DNA of 34,479 nt from Candidatus Thermoflexus japonica. GTDB taxonomy: Bacteria > Chloroflexota > Anaerolineae > Thermoflexales > Thermoflexaceae. The notes under the pieces were generated by a model. It was not told the origin of the DNA. It saw only the letters and a list, made by a program, of their open reading frames with translations, and made no database searches. This document shows positions 8,375 to 15,274 of the stretch, one piece after another. Position 1 is the first letter of the stretch. Each line of letters starts with the position of its first letter. The stretch lies in NCBI GenBank assembly GCA_002898735.1, contig BEHY01000026.1:1-34479 (forward strand). Reading direction: 5' to 3'. Position numbers and translations under genes: made by a program.

Positions 8375-8827
8375 ATGAGCCGGCGGAAATGGCGGGTTCT
8401 GGTCCTGTGCACAGGGAACGCGGCCCGAAGCCAGATGGCGGAGGGGTTGATCCGGTCGGCTTTTGGGGATCGGGTAGAGGTGTTCTCGGCGGGCACGCGC
8501 CCGGCCGGCTATGTTCACCCCTTCGCGATTCAGGCCATGCGGGAGATCGGGATCGACATCTCCGGCCATCGCAGCAAATCCCTGGCCGAGTTCCTGGGCC
8601 AGCCCTTCGATCTGGTCCTGACTGTATGCGATGATGCCGCGGAGGAATGCCCCGTCTGGCCCGGGCAGGGCGAGCGGATGCATATCGGCTATCCAGACCC
8701 CGGGAGGCGGGCCTGGGACGAGGAGGGGATGCTGGAGGAGTTCCGTGAGGTTCGGGATCGGATGCAGGCGGAGCTGTTGCCGATCCTCCGGCGCTGGATC
8801 GAACGACGGGAGGAAGAGGATGTTTGA
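8375..8827 (+). CDS. arsC: Thioredoxin-coupled arsenate reductase (LMW-phosphatase fold)
   Basis: A 150-residue protein of the low-molecular-weight tyrosine phosphatase fold. The P-loop CTGNAARSQMAEG carries the CX5R nucleophile near residue 12. The motif TVCDDAAEECPVWPG has two cysteines seven residues apart, as in the Bacillus-type ArsC redox relay (equivalent to Cys82/Cys89), which argues for arsenate reductase over a phosphatase. The general-acid Asp is in IGYPDPG. It starts 6 bp after the pstB stop, and phoU follows on the same strand, so it is embedded in the phosphate operon. Arsenate enters cells through phosphate transporters, so co-expression with Pst is sensible. A protein phosphatase role cannot be excluded. 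Confidence 0.85.
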   Translation: MSRRKWRVLVLCTGNAARSQMAEGLIRSAFGDRVEVFSAGTRPAGYVHPFAIQAMREIGIDISGHRSKSLAEFLGQPFDLVLTVCDDAAEECPVWPGQGERMHIGYPDPGRRAWDEEGMLEEFREVRDRMQAELLPILRRWIERREEEDV

Positions 8828-8888
8828 CCCTGGGGTGCGCCCGAATTACCATGCAGAAGCCAGGATCGGAAGCGGGGAGGAGGGGCCT

Positions 8889-9545
8889 ATGCAAGCTCGT
8901 GTGACGCTGGAGCGCGATCTGAGCGCCATCCGGCAGGACGTGTTGCGGTTGGGCGGGATGGTGGAGCAGGCGATCGATCGCTGCATCGAGGCCCTCAAGC
9001 GGCTGGACGTGGGGATGGCTCGGGAGATCATCGCCTTCGATGAGGAGATCAACCGCATGCGCTATCAGATTGAAGAAGCGTGCCTGGAGACCATCGCCAC
9101 CCAGCAGCCCATGGCCAGCGATCTGCGGGCGATCATCGCGGCGATGTTCTGCGCCACCAACCTGGAACGCATGGGCGATCACGCCAAAAGCATCGCCAAG
9201 CTGACGATTGAGATGGCGGATGAGCCCCTGCTCAAGCCGCTCATTGACATCCCCCGCATGGCCCAGATCGCCAAGGAGATGCTGCGGCAGGTCCTGGAAG
9301 CCTATGTGGAGCACGACCCGGAGAAAGCTCGCGCGGCGGTCGCCCGGGATGACGAGGTGGATGCCCTGGATGAGCAGGTTTATCGGGAGCTGATCACGTA
9401 TATGATGCAGGATCCCCGCACCATCTTCCGGGCCACCCGGCTGCTCTGGATCTCTCACAACCTGGAGCGTATCGCCGACCGGGTGACCAACATCGCCGAG
9501 CGGGTGATCTTTATGGTCACAGGGGAGCTGCAGGAGCTCAATTAG
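8889..9545 (+). CDS. phoU: Phosphate signalling protein PhoU
   Basis: A 218-residue, wholly helical protein with two PhoU repeats (about residues 1-105 and 115-215). The family motifs are E-x(5)-D-x(3)-N-type metal-site helices: ...IAAMFCATNLERMGDHAKSIAK in the first repeat and ATRLLWISHNLERIADRVTNIAER in the second. The ATG at 8889 is preceded by GGGGAGGAGG; an in-frame ATG at 8820 overlaps the arsC stop but would add a non-family N-terminus. PhoU damps Pst transport and links it to the phosphate two-component system; no PhoR/PhoB pair is in the window. Confidence 0.93.
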   Translation: MQARVTLERDLSAIRQDVLRLGGMVEQAIDRCIEALKRLDVGMAREIIAFDEEINRMRYQIEEACLETIATQQPMASDLRAIIAAMFCATNLERMGDHAKSIAKLTIEMADEPLLKPLIDIPRMAQIAKEMLRQVLEAYVEHDPEKARAAVARDDEVDALDEQVYRELITYMMQDPRTIFRATRLLWISHNLERIADRVTNIAERVIFMVTGELQELN

Positions 9546-9568
9546 CTTTTCCTGAGGGTCCTGCACCC

Positions 9569-10195
9569 ATGTCCCTGCGTGGCCTGCGGGAGGCGATCCG
9601 GCCATCCGTCGAAGGGCCGGGGCGGAAGGCGATCCGCCCTCGTCGGTTTCCTTTTCTGCTGTATCGGCGGCTGGCCCGTATGTATCGCGGGCCTGCCCTG
9701 CTCACCGCGCTCCTGACGCTGGCCCTGTATTATCTCCCCCTGTTCGGATCGGTGGAGTATCCCTGGCCGCCGGAGCAGGACGTCCTCCTCCTGGTTCTGG
9801 CCGGAGCGGTCCTGGGCGTCTGGCTGGTTCCTGAAATCGGAAGCCGGCTCTCCGGGGTGGAGCCGAGACCCGAGGCGCTCGTTTTCAGAGCCCCTTTCTT
9901 TGCCCTTCGGGTCTCTTATCGACGGATCCGCAATACCCGGCCCACCGTTTTCTCTGAACTTTTCCCCCGGATCCCTCCTCGTCACCGCCGATGGGTGGAG
10001 CCTTTTTATGATCACACGGTTCTGGTCATCGAGACGGCAGGTTATCCGTTGCCCCCCCGCTGGATCCGCTGGTTGTTCGGCCCCTACATCTGCCTGCCCC
10101 AGGGGACCGGTTTCGTCTGTCTGGTCTCCGACTGGATGGCCCTGAGCCGCATGATCGATCATTACCGGGAAGCCGCTCGTGGATCCTCCTCCTGA
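9569..10195 (+). CDS. Membrane protein with two transmembrane segments, unknown
   Basis: A 208-residue protein. A basic N-terminal segment of about 40 residues is followed by two adjacent hydrophobic spans (about 41-58 and 71-90) and a soluble C-terminal domain of about 115 residues beginning ALVFRAPFFALRVSYRRI. That layout resembles bacterial pleckstrin-homology-like membrane proteins, but I see no diagnostic motif. It begins 23 bp after phoU on the same strand and may be the last gene of the pst operon. No strong ribosome binding site; GAGGG lies about 10 nt before the ATG. Function unknown. Confidence 0.7.
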   Translation: MSLRGLREAIRPSVEGPGRKAIRPRRFPFLLYRRLARMYRGPALLTALLTLALYYLPLFGSVEYPWPPEQDVLLLVLAGAVLGVWLVPEIGSRLSGVEPRPEALVFRAPFFALRVSYRRIRNTRPTVFSELFPRIPPRHRRWVEPFYDHTVLVIETAGYPLPPRWIRWLFGPYICLPQGTGFVCLVSDWMALSRMIDHYREAARGSSS

Positions 10196-10537
10196 GATTC
10201 CCACCCGCTGGCGATTCCATCCTCTTTCCGCCTTCCCGGGCTGAGCATAAGCCGGGATCTTCCGCGCGGTTGTGAGAAGAAGGGCGGGAATGGCCCGCCG
10301 GGCAAAGGGGATTCTATCCATGCGCCCGATGCGTTTTTTCCGTGCTCGAAGGAGGTGAAAATAATTATGGGGTAAGCGCGACGCCACGGATTTTCCCCGA
10401 AGGGCCGGGCGGGTTGCTGGAAGCATCCCGCGTGGCCTCTCGATCGATTTTCGCCGGGAAGAGGGACACCGGCGGGAGGGGCAAGGTCATCCTGGCGCAA
10501 CGGATCGCCGGCAATTTCCTTAAAGGAGAGGGCTACC
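10196..10537 (+). other. Intergenic region before glycerate kinase (342 bp)
   Basis: No gene is seen. The region holds a weak hairpin just after the preceding gene (CCCGGGCT...AGCCGGG, about 10242-10260, no T-run) and a GGCGGG/CCCGCC hairpin near 10285. It also holds a strong Shine-Dalgarno AAGGAGG (10349-10355) followed 11 nt later by ATG GGG TAA. An AATAAT at 10360 could be a -10 element with a poor TTTCCG -35. Confidence 0.4.
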
Positions 10538-11890
10538 ATGCCGGAGGAAAGCCTGAACCGGGATCTCCGGGGGGATGTGATGCGGATCCTCCACGCCGCG
10601 CTGGGGGCGGTGGATCCCAGCGCGGCCGTGCGACGCCACGCCCGTCGGGAGGGAACGCATCTGATCATCGGGGAGCAGCGCCTGGATCTCAATCAGTATC
10701 GCCATGTGTATGTGCTGGCGCTCGGCAAAGCCGCCTATCCCATGGCCTACGCCCTCCAGGTGTTGCTGGGCAGCCGGCTGGATCGGGGTGTGCTGGTGAC
10801 CAAGTATGGGCATCTGGCGGCGGCCCTGGATGAGCGCTGGGCGGTGATCGAAGCGGGGCATCCCGTTCCCGATGAGAACAGCGTCCGGGGGGCCCAGGCC
10901 CTGGCCGCTCTGGCGGAGCAGGCCGGTCCCGAGGATCTGATCCTCTGCGCCCTCAGCGGCGGAGGCTCCGCGCTGGCCACCTGGCCGGTGGAGGGGATCA
11001 GCCTGAGCGATCTCCAGGCGGTGACGGACCTCCTGTTGCGCGCGGGCGCGACGATCCACGAGCTCAACGCGGTTCGCAAGCACCTGGATCGGATCAAGGG
11101 CGGAGGGCTGGCCCGCTTCGCTTTCCCGGCCACCGTGGTGACCCTGGTCCTTTCCGATGTGGTGGGGGACGATCTGTCCGTGATCGCCTCGGGGCCCATG
11201 GCGCCGGATCCTTCCACCTTTTATGACGCATGGCGGGTGCTGAACCGTTATGGCCTGCTGGAGCGGGTCCCCCTCCCGGTGCGCACACGCCTGGAGGCCG
11301 GGCTTCACGGGAGGATCCCGGAAACCCCCAAGCCGGGGGATGAGATCTTCCATCGGGTCTCCCATGTGATTGTGGCCAGCAATCGCCTGGCCGCTCAGGC
11401 CGCCCTGGAGGAGGCGGCGCGCCTGGGGTACCACCCCTTCCTGCTCTCCACCTTTGTGGAAGGGGAAGCCCGGGAGGTCGCCCGGGTGATCGCGGCGATC
11501 GCGAAGGAGATCGCGACCACCGGCCGGCCGGTCCCCCGCCCTGCGTGTGTGGTGTGGGGTGGGGAAACTACCGTGACCGTGCGGGGGAACGGGCGCGGCG
11601 GGCGAAACCAGGAACTGGTGCTGTCGGCCGCCATCGCCCTGCAGGGCTGGTCCGGGGTGGTGGTGGCCTCCATCGGAACGGATGGCATCGATGGCCCAAC
11701 GGATGCCGCGGGTGCCATCGCCGATGGCGAGAGCATCCATCGGGCCTACCTCCTGGGCCTGGATGCGCTGGCTCATCTGAGCGCGAACGATGCATACGCG
11801 TTCTTCGATGCCCTGGGCGATCTCATCCGCACAGGCCCCACGGGAACCAACGTCAATGACATCGGTGTGATGCTGGTGGGCCTCCCGTAA
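10538..11890 (+). CDS. Glycerate 2-kinase (GckA/MOFRL type)
   Basis: A 450-residue protein of the DUF4147/MOFRL glycerate kinase family, which phosphorylates D-glycerate to 2-phosphoglycerate using ATP. Seen in order are VYVLALGKAAYPMA (about 57-70), VIEAGHPVPDENS (about 103-115), CALSGGGSALATWP (137-150), HELNAVRKHLDRIKGGGLA with catalytic basic residues, LVLSDVVGDDLSVIASGP, and the C-terminal MOFRL domain with WGGETTVTVRGNGRGGRNQE and ASIGTDGIDGPTDAAGA. The length is typical. ATG 10538 follows AAAGGAGAGG. It feeds glycerate from serine, glyoxylate or sugar-acid breakdown into glycolysis. mobB follows after 25 bp. Confidence 0.93.
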   Translation: MPEESLNRDLRGDVMRILHAALGAVDPSAAVRRHARREGTHLIIGEQRLDLNQYRHVYVLALGKAAYPMAYALQVLLGSRLDRGVLVTKYGHLAAALDERWAVIEAGHPVPDENSVRGAQALAALAEQAGPEDLILCALSGGGSALATWPVEGISLSDLQAVTDLLLRAGATIHELNAVRKHLDRIKGGGLARFAFPATVVTLVLSDVVGDDLSVIASGPMAPDPSTFYDAWRVLNRYGLLERVPLPVRTRLEAGLHGRIPETPKPGDEIFHRVSHVIVASNRLAAQAALEEAARLGYHPFLLSTFVEGEAREVARVIAAIAKEIATTGRPVPRPACVVWGGETTVTVRGNGRGGRNQELVLSAAIALQGWSGVVVASIGTDGIDGPTDAAGAIADGESIHRAYLLGLDALAHLSANDAYAFFDALGDLIRTGPTGTNVNDIGVMLVGLP

Positions 11891-11915
11891 AGCTCTGAGA
11901 GAGGAAGGTATTCCG

Positions 11916-12428
11916 ATGTCTTCAGCGCTTCCTCCTGTGGTTTGCATGGTCGGGCGGTCAGGATCCGGGAAGACCACCGTGCTGGAAGGCCTGGTGCGGA
12001 TCTTCCGGGGATGGGGGCTGCGGGTAGGCACGATCAAGCACGATCCCCATGGGGAGATGCAGTGGGATCAGCCCGGGAAGGATACCTGGCGCCATCGGGA
12101 GGCGGGCGCCGAGCTCGTTCTGGGGATCACCCCTCGCTGGCTCTGGCTGTCCCGACGGCTGGACCGCCCGCTGACATTGCCGGACCTTTTAAGGGAATGT
12201 GAGGGGCTGGATCTGGTGCTGGCGGAGGGATTTAAAACCGCAGCGGCACCGAAGGTCGAGGTCATCCGCCAGGAAACCGGCCTGAACCCCCTGGAAGGAT
12301 TGGAGGAGCGCTGGGCGGTGGTCTCCGACTCTCCCATCGATCTGGGCGTCCCGTGTTTCCGGTTTGAGGAGCTCGAGGCGCTGGCCGCCTTTCTGGCGCA
12401 ACGTCTCCGTCTCCCGCGGGTGCGCTAA
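11916..12428 (+). CDS. mobB: Molybdopterin-guanine dinucleotide biosynthesis adaptor MobB
   Basis: A 170-residue P-loop GTP-binding protein. Walker A is GRSGSGKTT (13-21). The MobB hallmark KHDPHGEMQWDQPGKDTWRHREAGA follows (metal/nucleotide-binding His and Asp), then LDLVLAEGFK...PKVEVIR. MobB assists MobA in attaching GMP to molybdopterin for molybdoenzymes; no molybdoenzyme or mobA is in the window. AGGAAGG precedes the ATG. The 25-bp gap after the glycerate kinase gene suggests co-transcription, though the functions are unrelated. Confidence 0.92.
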   Translation: MSSALPPVVCMVGRSGSGKTTVLEGLVRIFRGWGLRVGTIKHDPHGEMQWDQPGKDTWRHREAGAELVLGITPRWLWLSRRLDRPLTLPDLLRECEGLDLVLAEGFKTAAAPKVEVIRQETGLNPLEGLEERWAVVSDSPIDLGVPCFRFEELEALAAFLAQRLRLPRVR

Positions 12429-12463
12429 GGGATTTCACGACCGAATGGAATGCTCACCGGAAC

Positions 12464-12491
12464 CTGTTTCGGTTTTAAAACCCATTATAAT
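12464..12491 (+). promoter_or_regulatory. Promoter for dnaN
   Basis: A perfect -10 TATAAT (12486-12491) lies about 130 nt before the dnaN start. The best -35 is weak (CTGTTT at 12464-12469, 16-nt spacing). The AT-rich spacer GGTTTTAAAACCCATT stands out from the GC-rich surroundings. Confidence 0.55.
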
Positions 12492-12510
12492 CAGGGTAAC
12501 GATCGGCACG

Positions 12511-12539
12511 AGGAGTTGCGCGGCTGACCTTTCCTGGGG
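12511..12539 (+). repeat. Leader motif shared by dnaN and ssb, copy 1
   Basis: AGGAGTTGCGCGGC followed by TGACCTTTCCTGGGG, in the dnaN leader. A near copy, AGGAGTTACGCGGC then GGGCCTCCTCCTGGGG, lies at 13880-13909 in front of ssb. The first 14 nt differ at one position. Confidence 0.4.
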
Positions 12540-12619
12540 GCTTTCACGGCCAGGGCGTCGCTCCGGCCCCCGCGCTTCCAAGCGACGCAGGTGTAATCCC
12601 GGACAGGAGGTCCTTCTCG

Positions 12620-13762
12620 ATGAACGTGACCATTGCGCAATCGACTTTCGAGCGAGCCCTTTCGGTGGCCAGTCGGGCGGTCCCTTCGCGGGCGACCCTC
12701 CCCACATTGACCCATGTATTGCTCCAGGCGGAGCCTGGACGCCTGAAGGTGGCGGGGACGGATCTGAATCTGGCTATCATTACATGGGAAGAAGCGCTCG
12801 TCTCGGAGCCCGGTGGCATCACGGTTCCAGCGAAGCCCCTGGCCGAGTTCATCGGCGCCCTTCCGGACGAGCCGGTCCATCTCCGGGTCCACCGGGAAAC
12901 CTGGACCCTCCAGATCGTTTGTGGGTCCTACGAAACGGCGATGAAAGGGCTGGACCCGGAGGAATATCCGATCCTGCCAGACATCGAGGGGGATGGCTTC
13001 GCGCTGGATCCGGAGGACTTCCGGCAGGCGATCGATCAGGTGACCTTCGCGGCCGCCACCGATGAGACCCGTCCCATCTTAACCGGTGTGCTGATCCGCC
13101 GGGAAGAGGGACAACCGGGAGGCGCAACGGTTCTGACGATGGCGGCTGCGGATGGCTATCGCCTTTCGGTGAAGACCCTGCCGGCCCTGCGCGCTCCGGA
13201 GGGTGCCTTCTCGGTGATCGTTCCGGCGAGCACCCTGGAGGAGGTGGGCCGCCTGCTGAAGGGCGAGACCGATCCGGTGTCCATGATGGCGCTCCGGGGG
13301 CGGAATCAGGTGGGCTTTCGCCTCAGCCGGGCGGCCGTGCTTTCCCAGCTGATCGAAGGCCAGTTTCCGGATTTCCAGGCCATCATCCCGAAGCGCTGGG
13401 AGACCCGTGTCGAGATCTCCCGGGAAGCCCTGTTGAAGGCATGCAAGGCGCTCAGCGTGTTTGCGCGGGAGACTTCGAACGCGGTCCGGCTGGTGATCAC
13501 CCCCGGAGAGGGAGATCAGCCGGGTCAGGTCCTCCTGCAATCCCGATCCCCGGAAAAAGGGGAGACCCGCGTGGCGATCGATGCGCTGGTGGAGGGGAAC
13601 CGCCTGGAGATTGCGTTCAATGTGCGGTTCCTGATGGATGTGCTGGAGGCCATCGAGGGGGATCGGGTGGCATTCGAGATGACCACCTCGCAGTCGCCCG
13701 TCAAGGTCCTGCCCGTTGGGGATCCGTCCTTTGTGCATGTGGTGATGCCGATGTTCCTGTAG
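12620..13762 (+). CDS. dnaN: DNA polymerase III beta subunit (sliding clamp)
   Basis: A 380-residue protein with the three-fold clamp layout. The N-terminus MNVTIAQSTFERALSVASRA and TLPTLTHVLL, the central TFAAATDETRPILTGVLI and the C-terminal ending SFVHVVMPMFL (the usual '..vvMP.r.' tail) are all family signatures. It encircles DNA and tethers polymerases and repair factors. The start is supported by ACAGGAGG 9 nt upstream. It is not next to dnaA or recF, unlike the classical origin cluster, so this need not be an origin region. It has its own promoter at about 12464-12491, and ssb lies 210 bp downstream. Confidence 0.97.
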   Translation: MNVTIAQSTFERALSVASRAVPSRATLPTLTHVLLQAEPGRLKVAGTDLNLAIITWEEALVSEPGGITVPAKPLAEFIGALPDEPVHLRVHRETWTLQIVCGSYETAMKGLDPEEYPILPDIEGDGFALDPEDFRQAIDQVTFAAATDETRPILTGVLIRREEGQPGGATVLTMAAADGYRLSVKTLPALRAPEGAFSVIVPASTLEEVGRLLKGETDPVSMMALRGRNQVGFRLSRAAVLSQLIEGQFPDFQAIIPKRWETRVEISREALLKACKALSVFARETSNAVRLVITPGEGDQPGQVLLQSRSPEKGETRVAIDALVEGNRLEIAFNVRFLMDVLEAIEGDRVAFEMTTSQSPVKVLPVGDPSFVHVVMPMFL

Positions 13763-13879
13763 TGACGGGAGAGCCTGAGGGGGATCTCGGGGGACACCGC
13801 CCCCGGGGTTCACCCCTGCCCGCGGCCCACGGATGCCGCAGGAAGAAGGATAGGGGCGAGCTCCAGGTTCCCATTCAGC

Positions 13880-13909
13880 AGGAGTTACGCGGCGGGCCTC
13901 CTCCTGGGG
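13880..13909 (+). repeat. Leader motif shared by dnaN and ssb, copy 2
   Basis: AGGAGTTACGCGGC followed by GGGCCTCCTCCTGGGG, 64 nt before the ssb start; see the copy at 12511-12539. The rest of the dnaN-ssb gap holds GC-rich hairpins (CGGGGG/CCCCCG near 13790) without T-runs, so no clear terminator. Confidence 0.4.
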
Positions 13910-13972
13910 CCAGTGGTGAGGCGAAAGCACCCATATCAAAGATGATAAAACCTGAAGGAGGGAGGAGAGACA

Positions 13973-14404
13973 ATGTATCACAAACTGATCATCGCGGGCC
14001 ATCTGGGGACGGATCCCGAGATGCGCTATACGCCGGAGGGGACGCCGGTGACGTCGTTCCGGATGGCCAGCAATATCCGGTATCGGGATGCCAGCGGCGA
14101 GCAGCGGGAGGAGACCATCTGGTTCCGGGTCTCCGTCTTCGGGCGGCAGGCGGAGATCGCCAATCAGTATCTGCAGAAGGGGCGCCCGGTGCTGGTGGAG
14201 GGTCGGCTGCGGCCCGATCCACAAACGGGCAACCCCCGGATCTTCCGTCGCTCCGACGGGACGGCGGGGGCTGTCTATGAGGTGCGGGCGGATCGCATCG
14301 TGTTCATCGGGCCGCGGCCCGCGGAGGCGCCGCCGGCGGTAGAGGCGGAGGAGCCTGTGCTGGAGGAGCCCGGATCGATCGAGGAGGAGGAGATCCCGTT
14401 CTGA
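13973..14404 (+). CDS. ssb: Single-stranded DNA-binding protein
   Basis: A 143-residue SSB. The N-terminal OB fold (about 1-110) has the family opening MYHKLIIAGHLGTDPEMRYTPEG, the conserved WFRVSVFGRQAEIANQYLQKG and LVEGRLRPDPQTGNPRIF. A proline/glutamate-rich linker leads to the acidic tip EEEEIPF, the site that recruits partner proteins such as RecO or PriA. The ATG is preceded by GGAGGAGAGACA. It lies between dnaN and the translin-family gene on the same strand. A GGGCCGG/CCGGCCC stem about 25 bp after the stop could be a weak terminator. Confidence 0.96.
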   Translation: MYHKLIIAGHLGTDPEMRYTPEGTPVTSFRMASNIRYRDASGEQREETIWFRVSVFGRQAEIANQYLQKGRPVLVEGRLRPDPQTGNPRIFRRSDGTAGAVYEVRADRIVFIGPRPAEAPPAVEAEEPVLEEPGSIEEEEIPF

Positions 14405-14519
14405 GATCGGGGGAGGGGGCAGGGCCGGGTAGGGATCAGGGGCGCCTGTCCGGCCCGGTATACGAGGGCCCTTCTTCCTTCCAGGATCCAGGGTCTGTAT
14501 CCTGACCGGACAAAGCCCG

Positions 14520-15194
14520 ATGCGCCTGAAGGAGCTGGAAGGGATCGCCCGCGAAATCCATGCCGCGCTGGAGGCGAAGAACGCGGCCCGGGAGACCGCG
14601 CTGGCGCGCTGCCGGGAGCTAACTCGCCTGTGCGCCCTGTGCATCCGGGCGGTCCATCGGGAGGAATACGCCGAGGGCCAGCGTCTGCTCCATGAGGCCC
14701 AACAGGCCGCTTTTATCCTGCAGACGGATCTGGCCCCTTTCCCGGATCTGCTTTACGCCGGATATACGCAGGATGCCCTGAAGGAGTGGGTGGAGGCCAC
14801 CGCTGTCTACGCCATCATCACCGGTCAACCACTCTCCGGCCCGCAGGAATTAAGGGTCCCGGAGGCCGCTTATCTGAACGGCCTGGCGGAGGCCGCTACG
14901 GAGCTCCGCCGGCGCATCCTGGATCTGATCCGCGCCGATCGCTTCGAAGAAGCGGAGCGCCTGCTTCAGGCGATGGATGAGATCTATGAGATGCTCATCA
15001 CGATGGATTACCCGGACGCTCTGACGGGCAACCTGCGCCGGGCGACCGATGTGGTGCGGGGAACGCTGGAGCGGACCCGCGGGGAGCTGACGCTCAGCCT
15101 GCGGGAGCATCTTCTGCAGCAAGCGCTGCATCGCTTCGAATCCCGGCTCGGCGAGCGGGCTGTGCCCTCATCAGGGTCCGAACCGCCCGATTGA
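14520..15194 (+). CDS. Translin-family protein
   Basis: A 224-residue all-helical protein resembling translin/TRAX. The diagnostic stretches are YAGYTQDALKEWVEATAVY with ...AYLNGLAEAATELRRRILDLI, then ERLLQAMDEIYEMLITMDYP and ATDVVRGTLERTRGELTLSLR near the C-terminus. Translin and TRAX form octamers that bind or cleave single-stranded nucleic acids in eukaryotes and archaea; bacterial members are few and uncharacterised. It sits just downstream of ssb, which would fit a single-stranded nucleic acid role. The ATG has no clear Shine-Dalgarno; a short 5' leader or leaderless start is possible. Family recognition is by motif pattern; I have run no search. Confidence 0.8.
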   Translation: MRLKELEGIAREIHAALEAKNAARETALARCRELTRLCALCIRAVHREEYAEGQRLLHEAQQAAFILQTDLAPFPDLLYAGYTQDALKEWVEATAVYAIITGQPLSGPQELRVPEAAYLNGLAEAATELRRRILDLIRADRFEEAERLLQAMDEIYEMLITMDYPDALTGNLRRATDVVRGTLERTRGELTLSLREHLLQQALHRFESRLGERAVPSSGSEPPD

Positions 15195-15274
15195 TGCCTG
15201 TTGACCGCCCTCTGAACGATGGCTCGAAGCGGTGAGCAGGTGTCCGTGATTTCCATTGAGGAACAGGGTATCAA

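Noticed and set aside
12464..14404. Chromosomal replication origin around dnaN
   Set aside because: No dnaA gene, no cluster of TTATCCACA-type boxes and no AT-rich unwinding region are visible; dnaN here stands apart from dnaA.
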